Assembly: GCA_963770295.1 (NCBI GenBank)
Contig: CAVYPA010000018.1
Coordinates: 62,001-126,000, forward strand
DNA length: 64,000 nt
Source: AWTP1-13 sp963770295
GTDB lineage: Bacteria; Pseudomonadota; Alphaproteobacteria; Rhizobiales; Hyphomicrobiaceae
Direction: 5' to 3'
The notes under the pieces were generated by a model. The model did no database searches, was not told the DNA's origin, and worked only from the letters and a program-made list of their open reading frames with translations. How positions within the stretch are numbered: the first letter of the stretch is position 1; every line of letters begins with the position of its first letter. The position numbers and the translations under genes are program-made. Positions 44,101 to 53,291 of the stretch are shown here, piece after piece.

Positions 44101-44144
44101 AAAAAACCCCGCCCTGGTCTTGGTTTGCATCACCGGACCAGGGC
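44101..44144 (-). terminator. Terminator- or attenuator-like hairpin between hisA and hisF
   Basis: Read on the minus strand, GCCCTGGTC (44136-44144) pairs with GACCAGGGC (44111-44119), nine base pairs. GGGG and then six T (44101-44106) follow. It lies 37 bp upstream of the hisF start and downstream of hisA. Four G separate the stem from the T-run, so efficiency is uncertain. Confidence 0.55.
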
Positions 44145-44367
44145 TTGCGTGGCAGGCCAGCAAATGACCCCACCTGCCGCGACCCGGCCCACCCGCCGGC
44201 TGCGCGGAGGATGGCTCGGCGCCTGGCTCGCAGCATCGTGTGCCAGGGGCGCGGGACGAGAGCCCTCGCCCGGTTTTGCCACCCGGCATGCCTCGATTGG
44301 CGCTCACCGGCACGCGCACGGGCGCACAGCGCACCGAAGGCGGCCGAGACGGAGCCCGACCGGCCGC

Positions 44368-45123
44368 TCAAGGCTTGCCAAATTTCTGGTCGCCGTCGCC
44401 GGCCCCGATCAGGGCCAGAGCCGCGCGCGCATCGAGCCGCCCGTCGTAGAGGGCGCGCCCGGCAATGGCGCCCTCCAGCAACGCGTACTGTGCTTGCAGA
44501 AGCGCCTCGACATCCTCGATGCCGGCAAGACCGCCCGAGGCTATGACGGGAATGGCGGTTTCCCGGGCGAGCGCCGCGGTCGCCGGCAAATTCAGCCCCT
44601 TGAGCACGCCATCGCGCGCCACATCGGTATAGACGATGGCGGCCACGCCGGCGTCTTGACAGCGCCGCGCCAGATCGAGCGCCGACAGCTCGCTGGTGAT
44701 CGCCCAACCTTCGACGGCAACCTTGCCGTCCTTGGCGTCGATGCCAACGGCGATGCGCCCGGGAAAGCGCCGTGCGGCTTGCCGCACCAGCTCAGGGTCA
44801 CGCACCGCGATGGTACCGAGAATGACGCGGCTTACGCCCTTGTCCAGCCAGGCCTCGATCGTGGCGAGATCGCGGATGCCACCGCCGAGTTGCACCGGGA
44901 TCCCGACGCTCTTCAGAATCGCGCCGACGGCGGCCGCGTTGACCGGGCGTCCCGCGAAGGCGCCGTCGAGGTCGACCAGGTGTAGGTAACGAAAGCCCTG
45001 TCTCTCGAACAGCTTGGCCTGCGCCGCCGGATCATCGTTGAAAACGGTGGCGGCCGCCATGTCGCCGAGCCTGAGGCGCACGCACTTGCCGTCCTTGAGG
45101 TCGATGGCGGGAAATAGGATCAC
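44368..45123 (-). CDS. hisA: Phosphoribosylformimino-AICAR ribotide isomerase HisA
   Basis: The 251-residue barrel isomerase has the general acid/base Asp8 in 'LFPAIDLKDGKCVRL', 'HLVDLDGAF', 'QLGGGIRD' and the second Asp in 'VYTDVARDG'. It converts ProFAR to PRFAR, the HisF/HisH substrate. The GTG start at 45123 gives the exact family length. It is divergent from the small gene at 45192 (68 bp apart). HisH would be expected next to it but is not in the window. Confidence 0.96.
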   Translation of the reverse strand: MILFPAIDLKDGKCVRLRLGDMAAATVFNDDPAAQAKLFERQGFRYLHLVDLDGAFAGRPVNAAAVGAILKSVGIPVQLGGGIRDLATIEAWLDKGVSRVILGTIAVRDPELVRQAARRFPGRIAVGIDAKDGKVAVEGWAITSELSALDLARRCQDAGVAAIVYTDVARDGVLKGLNLPATAALARETAIPVIASGGLAGIEDVEALLQAQYALLEGAIAGRALYDGRLDARAALALIGAGDGDQKFGKP

Positions 45124-45191
45124 GTCGAGGTCTCGCGGGAGCGGCCGGGCGCGGCCATCAGTTTGCTGCTTTCATCGGCGATCAGTGCGGG

Positions 45192-45530
45192 ATGTTGTTC
45201 GACAGTCAAGTATGCAATTCGCTCGCTGGCCGCCCGGCGGCCGCCACGGGGCGTCCGCTCACGGAGCAAGATGCCATCGACATTTGGATCGCTCGCTGGC
45301 TCAGGATACGCCGCAAAGACATGCTGCTGCGCTACGGCTGCGACCCGCGCCGCCTCTATGAGATCTGGGAACAGCGGCGTTTTGCGGGCAGCCGGGACAA
45401 GGCTCTAGCGGAATTTCAGGCGCGCTATCCCGGCCTGGCGGATCGGGTCGATTTTGGCCCGCACCGGCGCATTCCGCGGCGGCCGCCATCCGACCTGCAA
45501 CCGTGTTTGTTCGATGGCGACACGCCCTAG
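45192..45530 (+). CDS. Conserved hypothetical protein of about 112 residues
   Basis: It is a soluble basic protein with a helical core, 'LTEQDAIDIWIARWLRIRRKDMLLRYGCDPRRLYEIWE', a style conserved in alphaproteobacterial hypothetical proteins and suggestive of a small DNA- or RNA-binding helical unit. The C-terminus is Pro/Arg-rich and ends 'LFDGDTP'. The ATG at 45192 is uncertain because no strong ribosome site is seen and the first 20 residues look unconserved. Its stop codon overlaps the stop of the convergent DUF533 gene on the other strand by two bases. Confidence 0.65.
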   Translation: MLFDSQVCNSLAGRPAAATGRPLTEQDAIDIWIARWLRIRRKDMLLRYGCDPRRLYEIWEQRRFAGSRDKALAEFQARYPGLADRVDFGPHRRIPRRPPSDLQPCLFDGDTP

Positions 45531-46665
45531 CTTGCCGCCGGCCCGCGGCCTTGCGCGCTTGCGGTGCTAGCCGAGCGCGCGGCCGCATCAATACGCGCCG
45601 CGAGGCTAGCGTCAATGCCAAGCTGGGCCGCTAACGCCGTCAGAAAGGCGTGCTCTTCCTCGCCATCGAGATCGACGGCGATGCGCGCGGCCGTATAGAC
45701 CTGACGGCCTGTTCGGGCGAGGACACCTCGCGGGCAAGATCGGCCGGGGACGCCGGGCGTTGCACCTCTTGCATGAGGAAGCGCTGCGCCTCCGCGGAAG
45801 ACCCGGCCTGCCTTAGGCCGCCCAGAATTCTTTGACGTTCGCTGGCGTCAATGCGCCCATCGGCGGCAGCCGCCGCGATCATGGTGCGGATCAGTAGGCT
45901 TGCCCCGTCATTGCTGAGTGCGCCGGCCTCGAAGCCGGAGCCTGCCGATGCCGCCGTCAGCTGGTGCTCCTGATCGGACAGGCGCGCGCCCGTGAAGGCC
46001 GGTGACCGGCCTGGTAGTTCTCATAGGCCGTGTAGGCAAGGCCGCCGATCAGGGCGAGGGCCGTTGCTGCTGCCAGCGAGCGGCCGACCTGCGTGCCGAG
46101 AACGAGGGCACCAAGGCCCCGCAGCGCCGCGCCGGCGCTCAAAGGGATTGTCGGCGGCCAGCGCCTTGAGCTCGGCAAGGAGCTCGGCGGGGGTTTTGCC
46201 GGTCATCGTCGCGATGGCTTCGCGCGAATAGTCGATGCCCCCGTCGCCTGGTCGAGACGCCCGGTGCCCTGGCGCACCCCGGCGGCGGCCTGCCAAGAGC
46301 TCCCAGGGCGTCGAGGAAGGCCGCCGCGGCCCTGGGGCCGCCCTTGCAGCCTGCCCAACACGTCGCTAAGGCGGGCCCCCCCTTCTCACGCGCATCCCAG
46401 CAGCCTGCGTGGCGCCGGCGGAGAGGCGGCGTAGGACCTCTCCTCTAGATGGACCTCCCCCCGCCGTTCGCCGCCACGCGACGGCCCAGAGACCGCAGCG
46501 GCGCCCTGAAATCCCCGCCAGGGAAGCCACAGGTGGCGCGCCTTGCCCACCGCCAGGGGCGAGTTGGGCCAGCAGATCAGCCAGATCTTCGGAGCCGGTC
46601 GGTGGGCGCCGATCTTGCGATCGCGGGTCGCCGCGCAAGAGCTGATCGAGCAGGATTTCGACCAT
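45527..46665 (-). pseudogene. DUF533 (YebE/TerB-like) inner membrane protein gene, several frameshifts
   Basis: Segments of one DUF533 protein appear in order but in different frames: the start 'MVEILLDQLLRG' at 46665, then 'IDYSREAIATMTGKTPAELLAELKALA', a membrane part 'GLGALVLGTQVGRS...LIGGLAYTAYENYQAG', the TerB-like 'MIAAAAADGRIDASERQRILGGLRQAG' and the C-terminal 'VYTAARIAVDLDGEEEHAFL' to a TAG at 45527. Frame changes are needed near 46150, near 45980 and near 45695 (one base missing before GTCTATACG). DUF533 proteins have a TerB-like fold; the function is unknown. Lengths and order are otherwise normal, so recent indels or assembly errors are the best explanation. Confidence 0.75.
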
Positions 46666-46739
46666 CGAACATGGGATCCTCCGCGCCGGCCGCAGGCATC
46701 CCCCCAAGGGCAAACGGTGTGGCCCTGCAACGCGGCGAA

Positions 46740-48862
46740 TGCGGGCGGGCGGCTCGGTAGATTTCCCTCGCCGGCGCCCGGGCTTCTCCTCGGCCGCAAT
46801 CGGCAGACCTTGGGCATTGGCGGCGCCGGTGCGTCTTGGCGTCGGCCGCGCCGGCTCGGCGGGCTCATCAGCCTCCCCGACGCAGCGCCGGAAATAACCC
46901 CAGATCATGCCTGCGATGTCATCCATGACGCTGAAAACGGGCGGCACGAAGAGGAGCGAGAGCAGCATCGACGACAACAGCCCGCCAATCACGGCGATCG
47001 CCATCGGCGCGCGGAATTCCCCGCCCGAGCCCAGGCCGAACGCCGATGGCAGCATGCCCCCGATCATGCGATGGTGGTCATCACGATCGGCCGGGCGCGC
47101 TTGCGTCCGGCGTCGACGATGGCCTCGAGCCGCGGCACGCCGCGTCCCACCTCCTCGATGGCGAAATCAACGAGCACGATGGCGTTCTTGGTCACGATGC
47201 CCATCGGCATGGGGACACCGATGACCACCGGCAGGCTGATCGGCTGCGTCGTGAAGGCGAGGGCAACGATGGCGCCACCGATCGACAGGGGTAGCGAGAA
47301 TAGGATCGTTATCGGTTGCAGGAAGCTGCCGAACAACAACACGAGCACGGCATAGACCATCATGAGCCCCGCGGCCATGGCCTTAGCAAAGCTCTCGAAC
47401 ACTTCCGCCATGATCTCGGCGTCACCGAACGGCCGGATCTCAACCTGCGGCGGCAGCCGCTTGACGGCGGGTTGGGCCATCATCTGTTCTACGGCCTTTC
47501 CAAGCGGGCTATCGCCGACGAGATCGGCACCGATGACAACGCGACGGCTGCGGTCGGAGCGGTCAATTGCGGGGCTCTTGACCGAGTTCGAACCGCGCCA
47601 CGGTAATGAGTGGCACCACCGCGCCGGCGGCGGTGGCAACTTTCAGCGATTCCAGGGTCTGCCGGTCGGCGCGCGCATGCTCTTCGAGCTGGACGCGGAT
47701 TGGGACTTGCCCCTCGCCGACGTCAAATTTGGCAAGGTTGGCGCCGATGTCGCCGATGGTGGCGATGCGCACCGCCTCGGAAATCGCTTCCGTGGAAACG
47801 CCCAACTCGGCGGCAACGTCGCTGATGGGCACTACGCGCAACTCAGGCCGGTCGAGACGACATTGGCAAGCAGCCCAATGCGCTTGGCCTGGCCGGTCAA
47901 CTCGGCGGCCGCCTGCGTCACCGCCCCGGCATCCCGGCCGGCAACGACGAGTTGGAACTGCCGCTGGCGATTGTCCTTCAGAAACCAGTAGCGAATATCC
48001 AGGCAGGTCGCTAAGGCTGGCGCCGATTTGGCGTTGCTGAGGAGCTTGCGGTGTTCTTTGGCCACAAGGTTGATGACCAAGGTTGCCTTGGCACACCTCC
48101 GCCCCGAACCCATGACGCGCCCGCCGTCGACGGACACGCTCGCCACCTCCGACCGTGCGCGCAGCTTGCGCACAATCTTATGGTAACTGCCTTGGTCTCC
48201 TCGAGACGCGAGCCCGAGGACAGCGCCCGCATGCTGCTCGCTCTCGAGCTGCCGCCGGCGGGAAGGAAACCGGAGGGGAGCACATAAAAACTGCCGATCG
48301 AAGCGGCGAAAATCAGCAAGCCGAGGACCCGACCAACGCACAACGCGCGTATAGGTGCGCAAGAGCCAGCCCTCCGCCTCACTCGGCGCGGAGGCGCGCA
48401 AAAAGTAGGCGGCAAGAAGGGGTGTGATGAGGCGCGTCACCAGCAGAGAAAAGAAGACGGCGACGGCGACGACCAAACCGAACTGCTTGAAATATTGTCC
48501 GGCGATGCCGCCCATGAAGCTCACGGGTACGAACATGGCAATGATGTTGAGTGTAATGGCGATGACCGCCAGGCCAATCTCGTCGGCGGCTTCGAGCGCG
48601 GCACGGTAGGCCGACATGCCCATGCACAGGGCGCACGATATTTTCGATGTCGACAATGGCATCGTCGACCAGAATACCCGTGACGATGGTGATGGCGAGG
48701 AGGCTGACGAGGTTGAGGGTGAAGCCGGCGGCCGCAATGGCCCAAAAGGCGGGAATGGTCGATAGCGGCAGGGCGATGGCCGAAATCAAGGTCGCGCGCC
48801 AGTCGCGCAAGAAGACGAACACCACCGCAATGGCGAGGAGCGATTTGAGGCGTCTTCCTCAT
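46740..48862 (-). pseudogene. RND efflux permease (AcrB/HAE1-like), 5'-truncated and frameshifted
   Basis: The remnant opens abruptly with 'SLLAIAVVFVFLRDWRATLISAIALPLS', which corresponds to transmembrane helix 2 or 3 of AcrB-like pumps, about one third into the protein. Further parts follow in several frames: 'GILVDDAIVDIENIV' (motif with Asp residues of the proton relay), 'FVPVSFMGGIAGQYFKQFGL', the second periplasmic domain with 'VDGGRVMGSG', and the C-terminal helices 'TQPISLPVVIGVPMPMGIVTKNAIVLVDFAIEE' and 'GGLLSSMLLSLLFVPPVFSV'. The 5' third and any membrane-fusion partner are missing: only ten bases separate the fragment from the TetR stop. The right end near 46740 is approximate. It cannot give a working pump. 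Confidence 0.82.
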
Positions 48863-48871
48863 GACCTGGCC

Positions 48872-49470
48872 TCATGGCCTAGGATTGAGCAGCGCCTCGA
48901 TCAGCTTGAGCACCGCGGGCAGCATCCGCTCGGCGTCAAAGTCCCTATCGACGGCCCGGCGCCGAAACATGCCGTCGGCGACGACCATGAAGGCCTTGAC
49001 CGTAGTGGGGATGTCGAGCGCGGGCGCAATGCGTCCCGCCTGCTTGAGCGCGTGGAAAAGCGTCTCGAAGCTGTCGGCGATGTAGAGCGGTCGAACCGGC
49101 GGAAGATCTCGCCCACGCGGGGGTTGCGCGTCGCTTCCAACCCGATGTCGATCGACATTCGGTGGTCTTTGGCCGCCTCGTCGAGGAAATACTGCTCACC
49201 CAGAGCCTGCAGGGCTTGCATGAAATCGGGCGCCCCGGCCAGGGCCTCGAGCCGCTCGGCGAACTCTTGCCGATCCCGCTCGGAAATCCCCGCGATCAGC
49301 GCTTCTTTGCTGTCAAAGTAAACGTAGAGCGCCCCGGGACTAATCGCCGCCGCACGGCAGATATCCTGCATGGTCGTGCGGTGGAAGCCGGTGTTTGCAA
49401 TGCAGCGCTCGGCAGCATCCAGAATGTGCTCGCGGCGCGCCTGCTGTGTCGCCGGTTTGAGTTTCGGCAC
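48872..49470 (-). pseudogene. TetR-family regulator with one frameshift
   Basis: From a GTG at 49470 (AGGA seven bases upstream) the DNA-binding domain reads 'QQARREHILDAAERCIANTGFHRTTMQDICRAAAISPGALYVYFDSKEALIAG', a classic TetR helix-turn-helix, and continues to 'IFRRFDRS' near 49090. There one base is missing. The next frame continues with 'LYIADSFETLFHALKQAGRI', 'VKAFMVVADGMFRRRAVD' and ends 'IEALLNPRP' at the TGA at 48872. With the base restored it is a 199-residue regulator of normal size. Position suggests it once controlled the adjacent RND pump. Confidence 0.82.
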
Positions 49471-49917
49471 GGTTTTTCCTTGCTGTGACCAACCTTTTCC
49501 TATTCCGATTGCCGGGGGACGGCCCCACTGTGCGCTGCACAAAACAAAACGAATGATCGTTTTATTTGCAAGGAAGCCGGCGAGGTCAAGGCAACGACCA
49601 GCGCGCGAGCCCGTGCCCCTCACGAGCGCGTGAACAAGGTCCTGTGTTGCGAGGGTGTCTCGCCGGGGCCGAGCGCCGGGGATCGGGAAGAGCCGGGAGC
49701 ACGAAAGAAAAAGGCACCTCGGCCGTATGCGTTGGTGCCCGAGTTGAATGTCGGTCCGGCTGTGGAGGGAAAGCGAAGCCGGGCCTGGCCTACCAACGTG
49801 CGTCCGCCGGCGGCGTTCCACGGCAATGAGCACCGTTGCGCTTAGGGCCCGCTGTAGTCGTGTTGAGGCTCTACGTGCTACCTGACCGGGTATCCTGGTC
49901 ATCCGTGAGCCCATCTC
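49471..49917. other. Intergenic region between the tetR-like gene and the CoA transferase
   Basis: About 450 bp. The part from 49535 to 49570 (AAAACAAAACGAATGATCGTTTTATTTG) is AT-rich and contains AACGA...TCGTT, a near-palindrome that could be the operator of the TetR-like protein. Remaining frames are not convincing. Confidence 0.4.
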
Positions 49918-51114
49918 ATGATCCCCCTGCTCAAAGGTTTGCGCATCCTTGACTTGACGTCGGTCATTCTGGGTCCCTATGCGACCCAGATCTTGGGTGA
50001 CCTTGGAGCGGACGTCGTCAAAGTCGAGCCCCCCGAGGGTGACAGCATGCGGCCGGTGGCCCCCGTGGCAGCGCCTGGCATCAGCGCCATCTTCGCCAAT
50101 AACAATCGCAACAAGCGTTCGATAGCGCTCGACCTCAAAAGCGAGGCGGGTAGAGTCGCCCTGTTTAAGCTTTTGCCCACGGCCGATGTGCTCGTGCACA
50201 ACATGCGCCAGGAGGCTATGGACAAGCTCGGCTTTACCTTCAACGCCGTACGCGCTGCCAGTCCGAAAATCATCTATGCCGCCGCGGTCGGCTTCGGTCG
50301 GCACGGCCGCTATGCGGGCAAGCCGGCCTACGATGACGTGATCCAGGCGGCCTCGGGATTTGCCGGTTTGTTCGAGATGCGGGACGGCACGCCCCGTTAC
50401 GCGCCGACGATTGCCGCCGACAAGATTTCGGGCCTGCATCTAGCCTATGCCTTGCTGGCGGCCCTCCTCTATCGGGAACGCAGCGGCGAAGTACCTGGCT
50501 ACATCGAGGTTCCGATGTTTGAACTAATGGCGGCGTTCAGCTTGAGCGAGCACCTTGGCGCGGCGACCTTTGAGGATCGTGGCAGCGTTGGCTACACGCG
50601 CGTCCTTTCCCGGGGTCGGCGCCCCTACCAGACAAAAGACGGCTGGATCGGCGTGCTGCCCTATACGCAGCGCAACTGGACCAAGGTCTTGAGCGAGATC
50701 GGTCGCGCGGACGTCTGCGAGCAAGCCTGGTTCGGCAATGCTACCGAGCGCAGCCGCCGCGTCGACGATCTTTACGAGATACTGGCGGCGGCCCTACCCT
50801 CGCGCACCTCGGCCGAATGGCTGACGTGCTTCAAACAGCTCGACATTCCCTCCCAACCGGTGCGCAAGCCGAGCGATCTGCTGGAGGATCCGCATTTGGC
50901 GGACGTGGGCTTCTTCACGCCCAACTTCGCCAACGACACGCCGGTCATGCGCACGCTGCGGCAGGCCATCAACGTCGAACATCTGCCCGTGGAGGCCGAC
51001 CTGCCGCCGCCGTTGCTTGGCGCGGACACCGCCGACGTGCTGCGCCAGGCTGGCTGCAGCGAGGATGACATCGCCCGCTCACGGACATGCGCGGACAACA
51101 GCAAGGCATCCTGA
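49918..51114 (+). CDS. CaiB/BaiF family CoA transferase (class III)
   Basis: The 398-residue protein begins with the typical 'PLLKGLRILDLTSVILGPYATQILGDLGADVVKVEPPEGD'. 'NRNKRSIALDLKSEAGR' and the catalytic Asp in 'YDDVIQAASG' follow. The C-terminal part holds 'DDLYEILAAAL' and 'PVRKPSDLLEDPHLADVGFF'. It moves CoA between an acyl-CoA donor and a free carboxylate; the substrate is unknown. It stands alone on the plus strand, but a thiolase and an acyl-CoA dehydrogenase elsewhere in the window suggest a general acyl-CoA metabolism. The ATG at 49918 fits the family start exactly. Confidence 0.94.
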   Translation: MIPLLKGLRILDLTSVILGPYATQILGDLGADVVKVEPPEGDSMRPVAPVAAPGISAIFANNNRNKRSIALDLKSEAGRVALFKLLPTADVLVHNMRQEAMDKLGFTFNAVRAASPKIIYAAAVGFGRHGRYAGKPAYDDVIQAASGFAGLFEMRDGTPRYAPTIAADKISGLHLAYALLAALLYRERSGEVPGYIEVPMFELMAAFSLSEHLGAATFEDRGSVGYTRVLSRGRRPYQTKDGWIGVLPYTQRNWTKVLSEIGRADVCEQAWFGNATERSRRVDDLYEILAAALPSRTSAEWLTCFKQLDIPSQPVRKPSDLLEDPHLADVGFFTPNFANDTPVMRTLRQAINVEHLPVEADLPPPLLGADTADVLRQAGCSEDDIARSRTCADNSKAS

Positions 51115-51145
51115 CAGCCAGGCATGAAGCAGCGTTGCGCTGCCG

Positions 51146-51373
51146 TTAACGCCGTTGCGCCGCCGGCGATTGTCGTCCGCCCATGCGCTGCGCAATGGGC
51201 TCAAGAACCATGCAGGCTTGGAAGTGCGGCTCGCTGGCGTTCCGGTTGCGTCGGTCGCGCTCGGCCTCGGCTTCCCCGCAGCTGGCGTGCTGAGAAACGA
51301 GCAGCGGGCCTCCATCCCGCGCACCTGGCTCGATGACCAGCCACGTACCACATGGCAGATGGTGCGCGCTCAT
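51146..51373 (-). CDS. Small hypothetical protein (75 residues)
   Basis: The ATG at 51373 follows GGAGG about nine bases upstream, a strong site. The product is soluble, with a beta-like first half 'GTWLVIEPGARDGGPLLVS' and a charged 'EAEAERDRRNRNAS' helix followed by 'HFQACMVLEPIAQRM'. I recognise no family. It is convergent with the CoA transferase (31 bp between stops) and lies 172 bp downstream of another small gene with an equally strong ribosome site, possibly in the same transcript. Confidence 0.55.
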   Translation of the reverse strand: MSAHHLPCGTWLVIEPGARDGGPLLVSQHASCGEAEAERDRRNRNASEPHFQACMVLEPIAQRMGGRQSPAAQRR

Positions 51374-51545
51374 TGGCTTCTCCTCCCTGGCAAAGCGCAA
51401 AAGGGGCGCCGCAAAGTGGCGCGCAACTTTGCGCGATTTCGCTGCCCCTGTTGTGAACCTCATGGCGTTTTGGCTGCCGCCCGCGGGGCCTAGCGGCCGT
51501 TCGGTCGTCTAGGCACGCGTGCCCGTGCTGAGCCTAGGCGCGCTG

Positions 51546-51779
51546 TCAATTCACATTGGGGGCGGTTAGCTCTCGGCCGCGCGCAATGGCACGGCGAAGC
51601 TTGGCTTCCGCGCTCGCGGGGTCATCGGCAATGCCTGCGCCTTGCCCGTCGAGATAGCAGCGCCAGACGAATTGTCGGGGATTTGCGTCCTGGCTCACCG
51701 AACCAACAGCCAGATGAGGATCGGCCCGCACAAAAAAATTCACAACGCCCGTGTGGGGACAACGCTTCGTGGTGATCAC
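51546..51779 (-). CDS. Small hypothetical protein (77 residues), rhizobial type
   Basis: The GTG start at 51779 lies about seven bases behind AAGGAGG, an excellent site. The sequence has 'CPHTGVVNFFVRADPHLAVGSVS' and a second half 'FVWRCYLDGQGAGIADDPASAEAKLRRAI'. Similar small proteins occur in Bradyrhizobium relatives without a known function. One Cys-Pro-His motif near the N-terminus might bind a metal, but partner ligands are not obvious. Confidence 0.65.
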   Translation of the reverse strand: MITTKRCPHTGVVNFFVRADPHLAVGSVSQDANPRQFVWRCYLDGQGAGIADDPASAEAKLRRAIARGRELTAPNVN

Positions 51780-52030
51780 GCCCGGCCTCCTTGGTCGTTC
51801 GTCTCTCTCCCCTTCCCACGTTACCGTCTTGTATCCCCCTCCGTGCGCGCTACGCTATCAAAACGAGGCATTATTAACAGCCCGTCACTTCGGCGGTGCA
51901 ATATTGCCGCCCCAATCCCCGCCGGAATCACCACCAGAGCAATCCCCGCCAGAGCATTTCACCTCAAGCCTCACGGCGCTGAGCCCAGGACGGTCGGCCA
52001 ACCCCTCGCGTTGTGCCGCGTCCCATCAAC

Positions 52031-53233
52031 TCATACGCGTTCCAGAACGGCCGCGATGCCCTGGCCAACGCCAATACACATGGACACCAGGCCGTAGCGC
52101 GCATCGGAGCGCTGCAGCTGGCGCGCGGCGGTCAGCGCAAGACGGGCGCCCGATGCGCCGAGCGGATGGCCAATCGCGATCGCGCCGCCGTTAGGATTGA
52201 CGCGGGAATCCTCGAAGGCGAGGCCGAGCCCCTTGAGACAGGCCAGCACCTGCGCCGCAAAGGCTTCATTGATCTCGATGACATTGATGTCTCTGAGCTC
52301 TAAGCCGGCACGCTCTAGCGCCCTCTTGCTCGCTGGCACCGGACCGAAGCCCATGACGCGTGGTGGCACGCCGGCGACGGCGGAGGCAAGGATGCGTGCT
52401 AGTGGCTTGACGCCGGCCTTGTCGCCGGCCTCGCGGCTGGCAATGACAAGGGCGGCTGCCCCGTCATTGATACCGGAGGCATTGCCGGCCGTGGTAACGC
52501 CATCGCTGAAAAGAGGCTTGAGCTTTTGCAGGCTCTCGAGGGACGTTTGGGGCCGGGGGTGCTCATCGTTCGCAACGACGATATCGGCTTTGCCCCTGCC
52601 CTGCGAAATCGTCACCGGATTGATCTCGTTCTCGAACAAGCCAGCTGCGTTGGCCTTGGCATACTTCTGCTGGGAGGCAAGCGCGAAGCGGTCGCAGGCT
52701 TCGCGCGAAAGCTGATAGTCACGCGCAAGATTGTCGGCGGTCTCCGGCATGGTGTCGGCGCCGAACTCGCTCTCGATCTTTGGGTTGGGGAAGCGGGCGC
52801 CGAGAGATAAATCATAGACCGTGAAATTCTTGCTGTAGGCTTGATCCGCCTTGCCGACCACGAACGGGGCGCGCGTCATGCTTTCGACCCCTCCGGCGAG
52901 ACACACGCGAGCCTCTCCGCAGGTGATCGCATGCGCGGCCGCGACGATGGCATTGAGCCCCGACCCACACAGACGGTTGTGCACGGAGCCTGGCGTCGCC
53001 ACCGGCAAGCCCGCAAGCAGAATCGCGTGGCGGGCGACGTTGCGGCTGTCCTCGCCGGCCTGGCTGGCGCAGCCGACGGACACGTCATCGATCTGCTCAG
53101 GGGCGAAGCCTGAGCGCGCCACCACCTCCTTGACCACGCCGGCAAGCAGATCATCCGGCCGCACGCGTGAGAGGGCGCCGGCATGTCGACCGAAGGGCGT
53201 GCGCAGACCATCGTAAATATAAGCGTCAAGCAT
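52031..53233 (-). CDS. Acetyl-CoA acyltransferase (thiolase), PcaF/PaaJ-like
   Basis: The 400-residue protein has the acyl-enzyme nucleophile Cys89 in 'HNRLCGSGLNAI', His in 'NGGAIAIGHPLGASGAR' and the second Cys in 'SMCIGVGQG', so it should be active. The N-terminus 'YIYDGLRTPFGRHAGAL' and 'GCASQAGEDSRNVARHA' are typical of 3-oxoadipyl-CoA-type thiolases (beta-ketoadipate or phenylacetate routes), but general beta-ketothiolase activity cannot be excluded since no other aromatic-degradation gene is nearby. The ATG at 53233 matches the family start. Confidence 0.93.
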   Translation of the reverse strand: MLDAYIYDGLRTPFGRHAGALSRVRPDDLLAGVVKEVVARSGFAPEQIDDVSVGCASQAGEDSRNVARHAILLAGLPVATPGSVHNRLCGSGLNAIVAAAHAITCGEARVCLAGGVESMTRAPFVVGKADQAYSKNFTVYDLSLGARFPNPKIESEFGADTMPETADNLARDYQLSREACDRFALASQQKYAKANAAGLFENEINPVTISQGRGKADIVVANDEHPRPQTSLESLQKLKPLFSDGVTTAGNASGINDGAAALVIASREAGDKAGVKPLARILASAVAGVPPRVMGFGPVPASKRALERAGLELRDINVIEINEAFAAQVLACLKGLGLAFEDSRVNPNGGAIAIGHPLGASGARLALTAARQLQRSDARYGLVSMCIGVGQGIAAVLERV

Positions 53234-53291
53234 GGTGCATGTCCTCCCCGGCGGCCACGAGCTCGGTAGGCGGCGGGCCGCGAAGAAAAGC

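Noticed and set aside
44065..44334. N-terminal extension of HisF in the open frame upstream of 44064
   Set aside because: HisF homology starts exactly at 44064 and the extension would read through the terminator-like hairpin.
48901..50439. 512-codon minus-strand frame spanning the tetR region and the CoA transferase
   Set aside because: Only the tetR part (49470 and below) is protein-like; the upstream half is antisense to the CoA transferase and non-conserved in character.
51905..51965. Degenerate CCGCCGGAATCACCACCAGAGCA-like short repeats as a CRISPR or regulatory array
   Set aside because: Units are irregular, only two or three copies, no spacers; simple low-complexity sequence.
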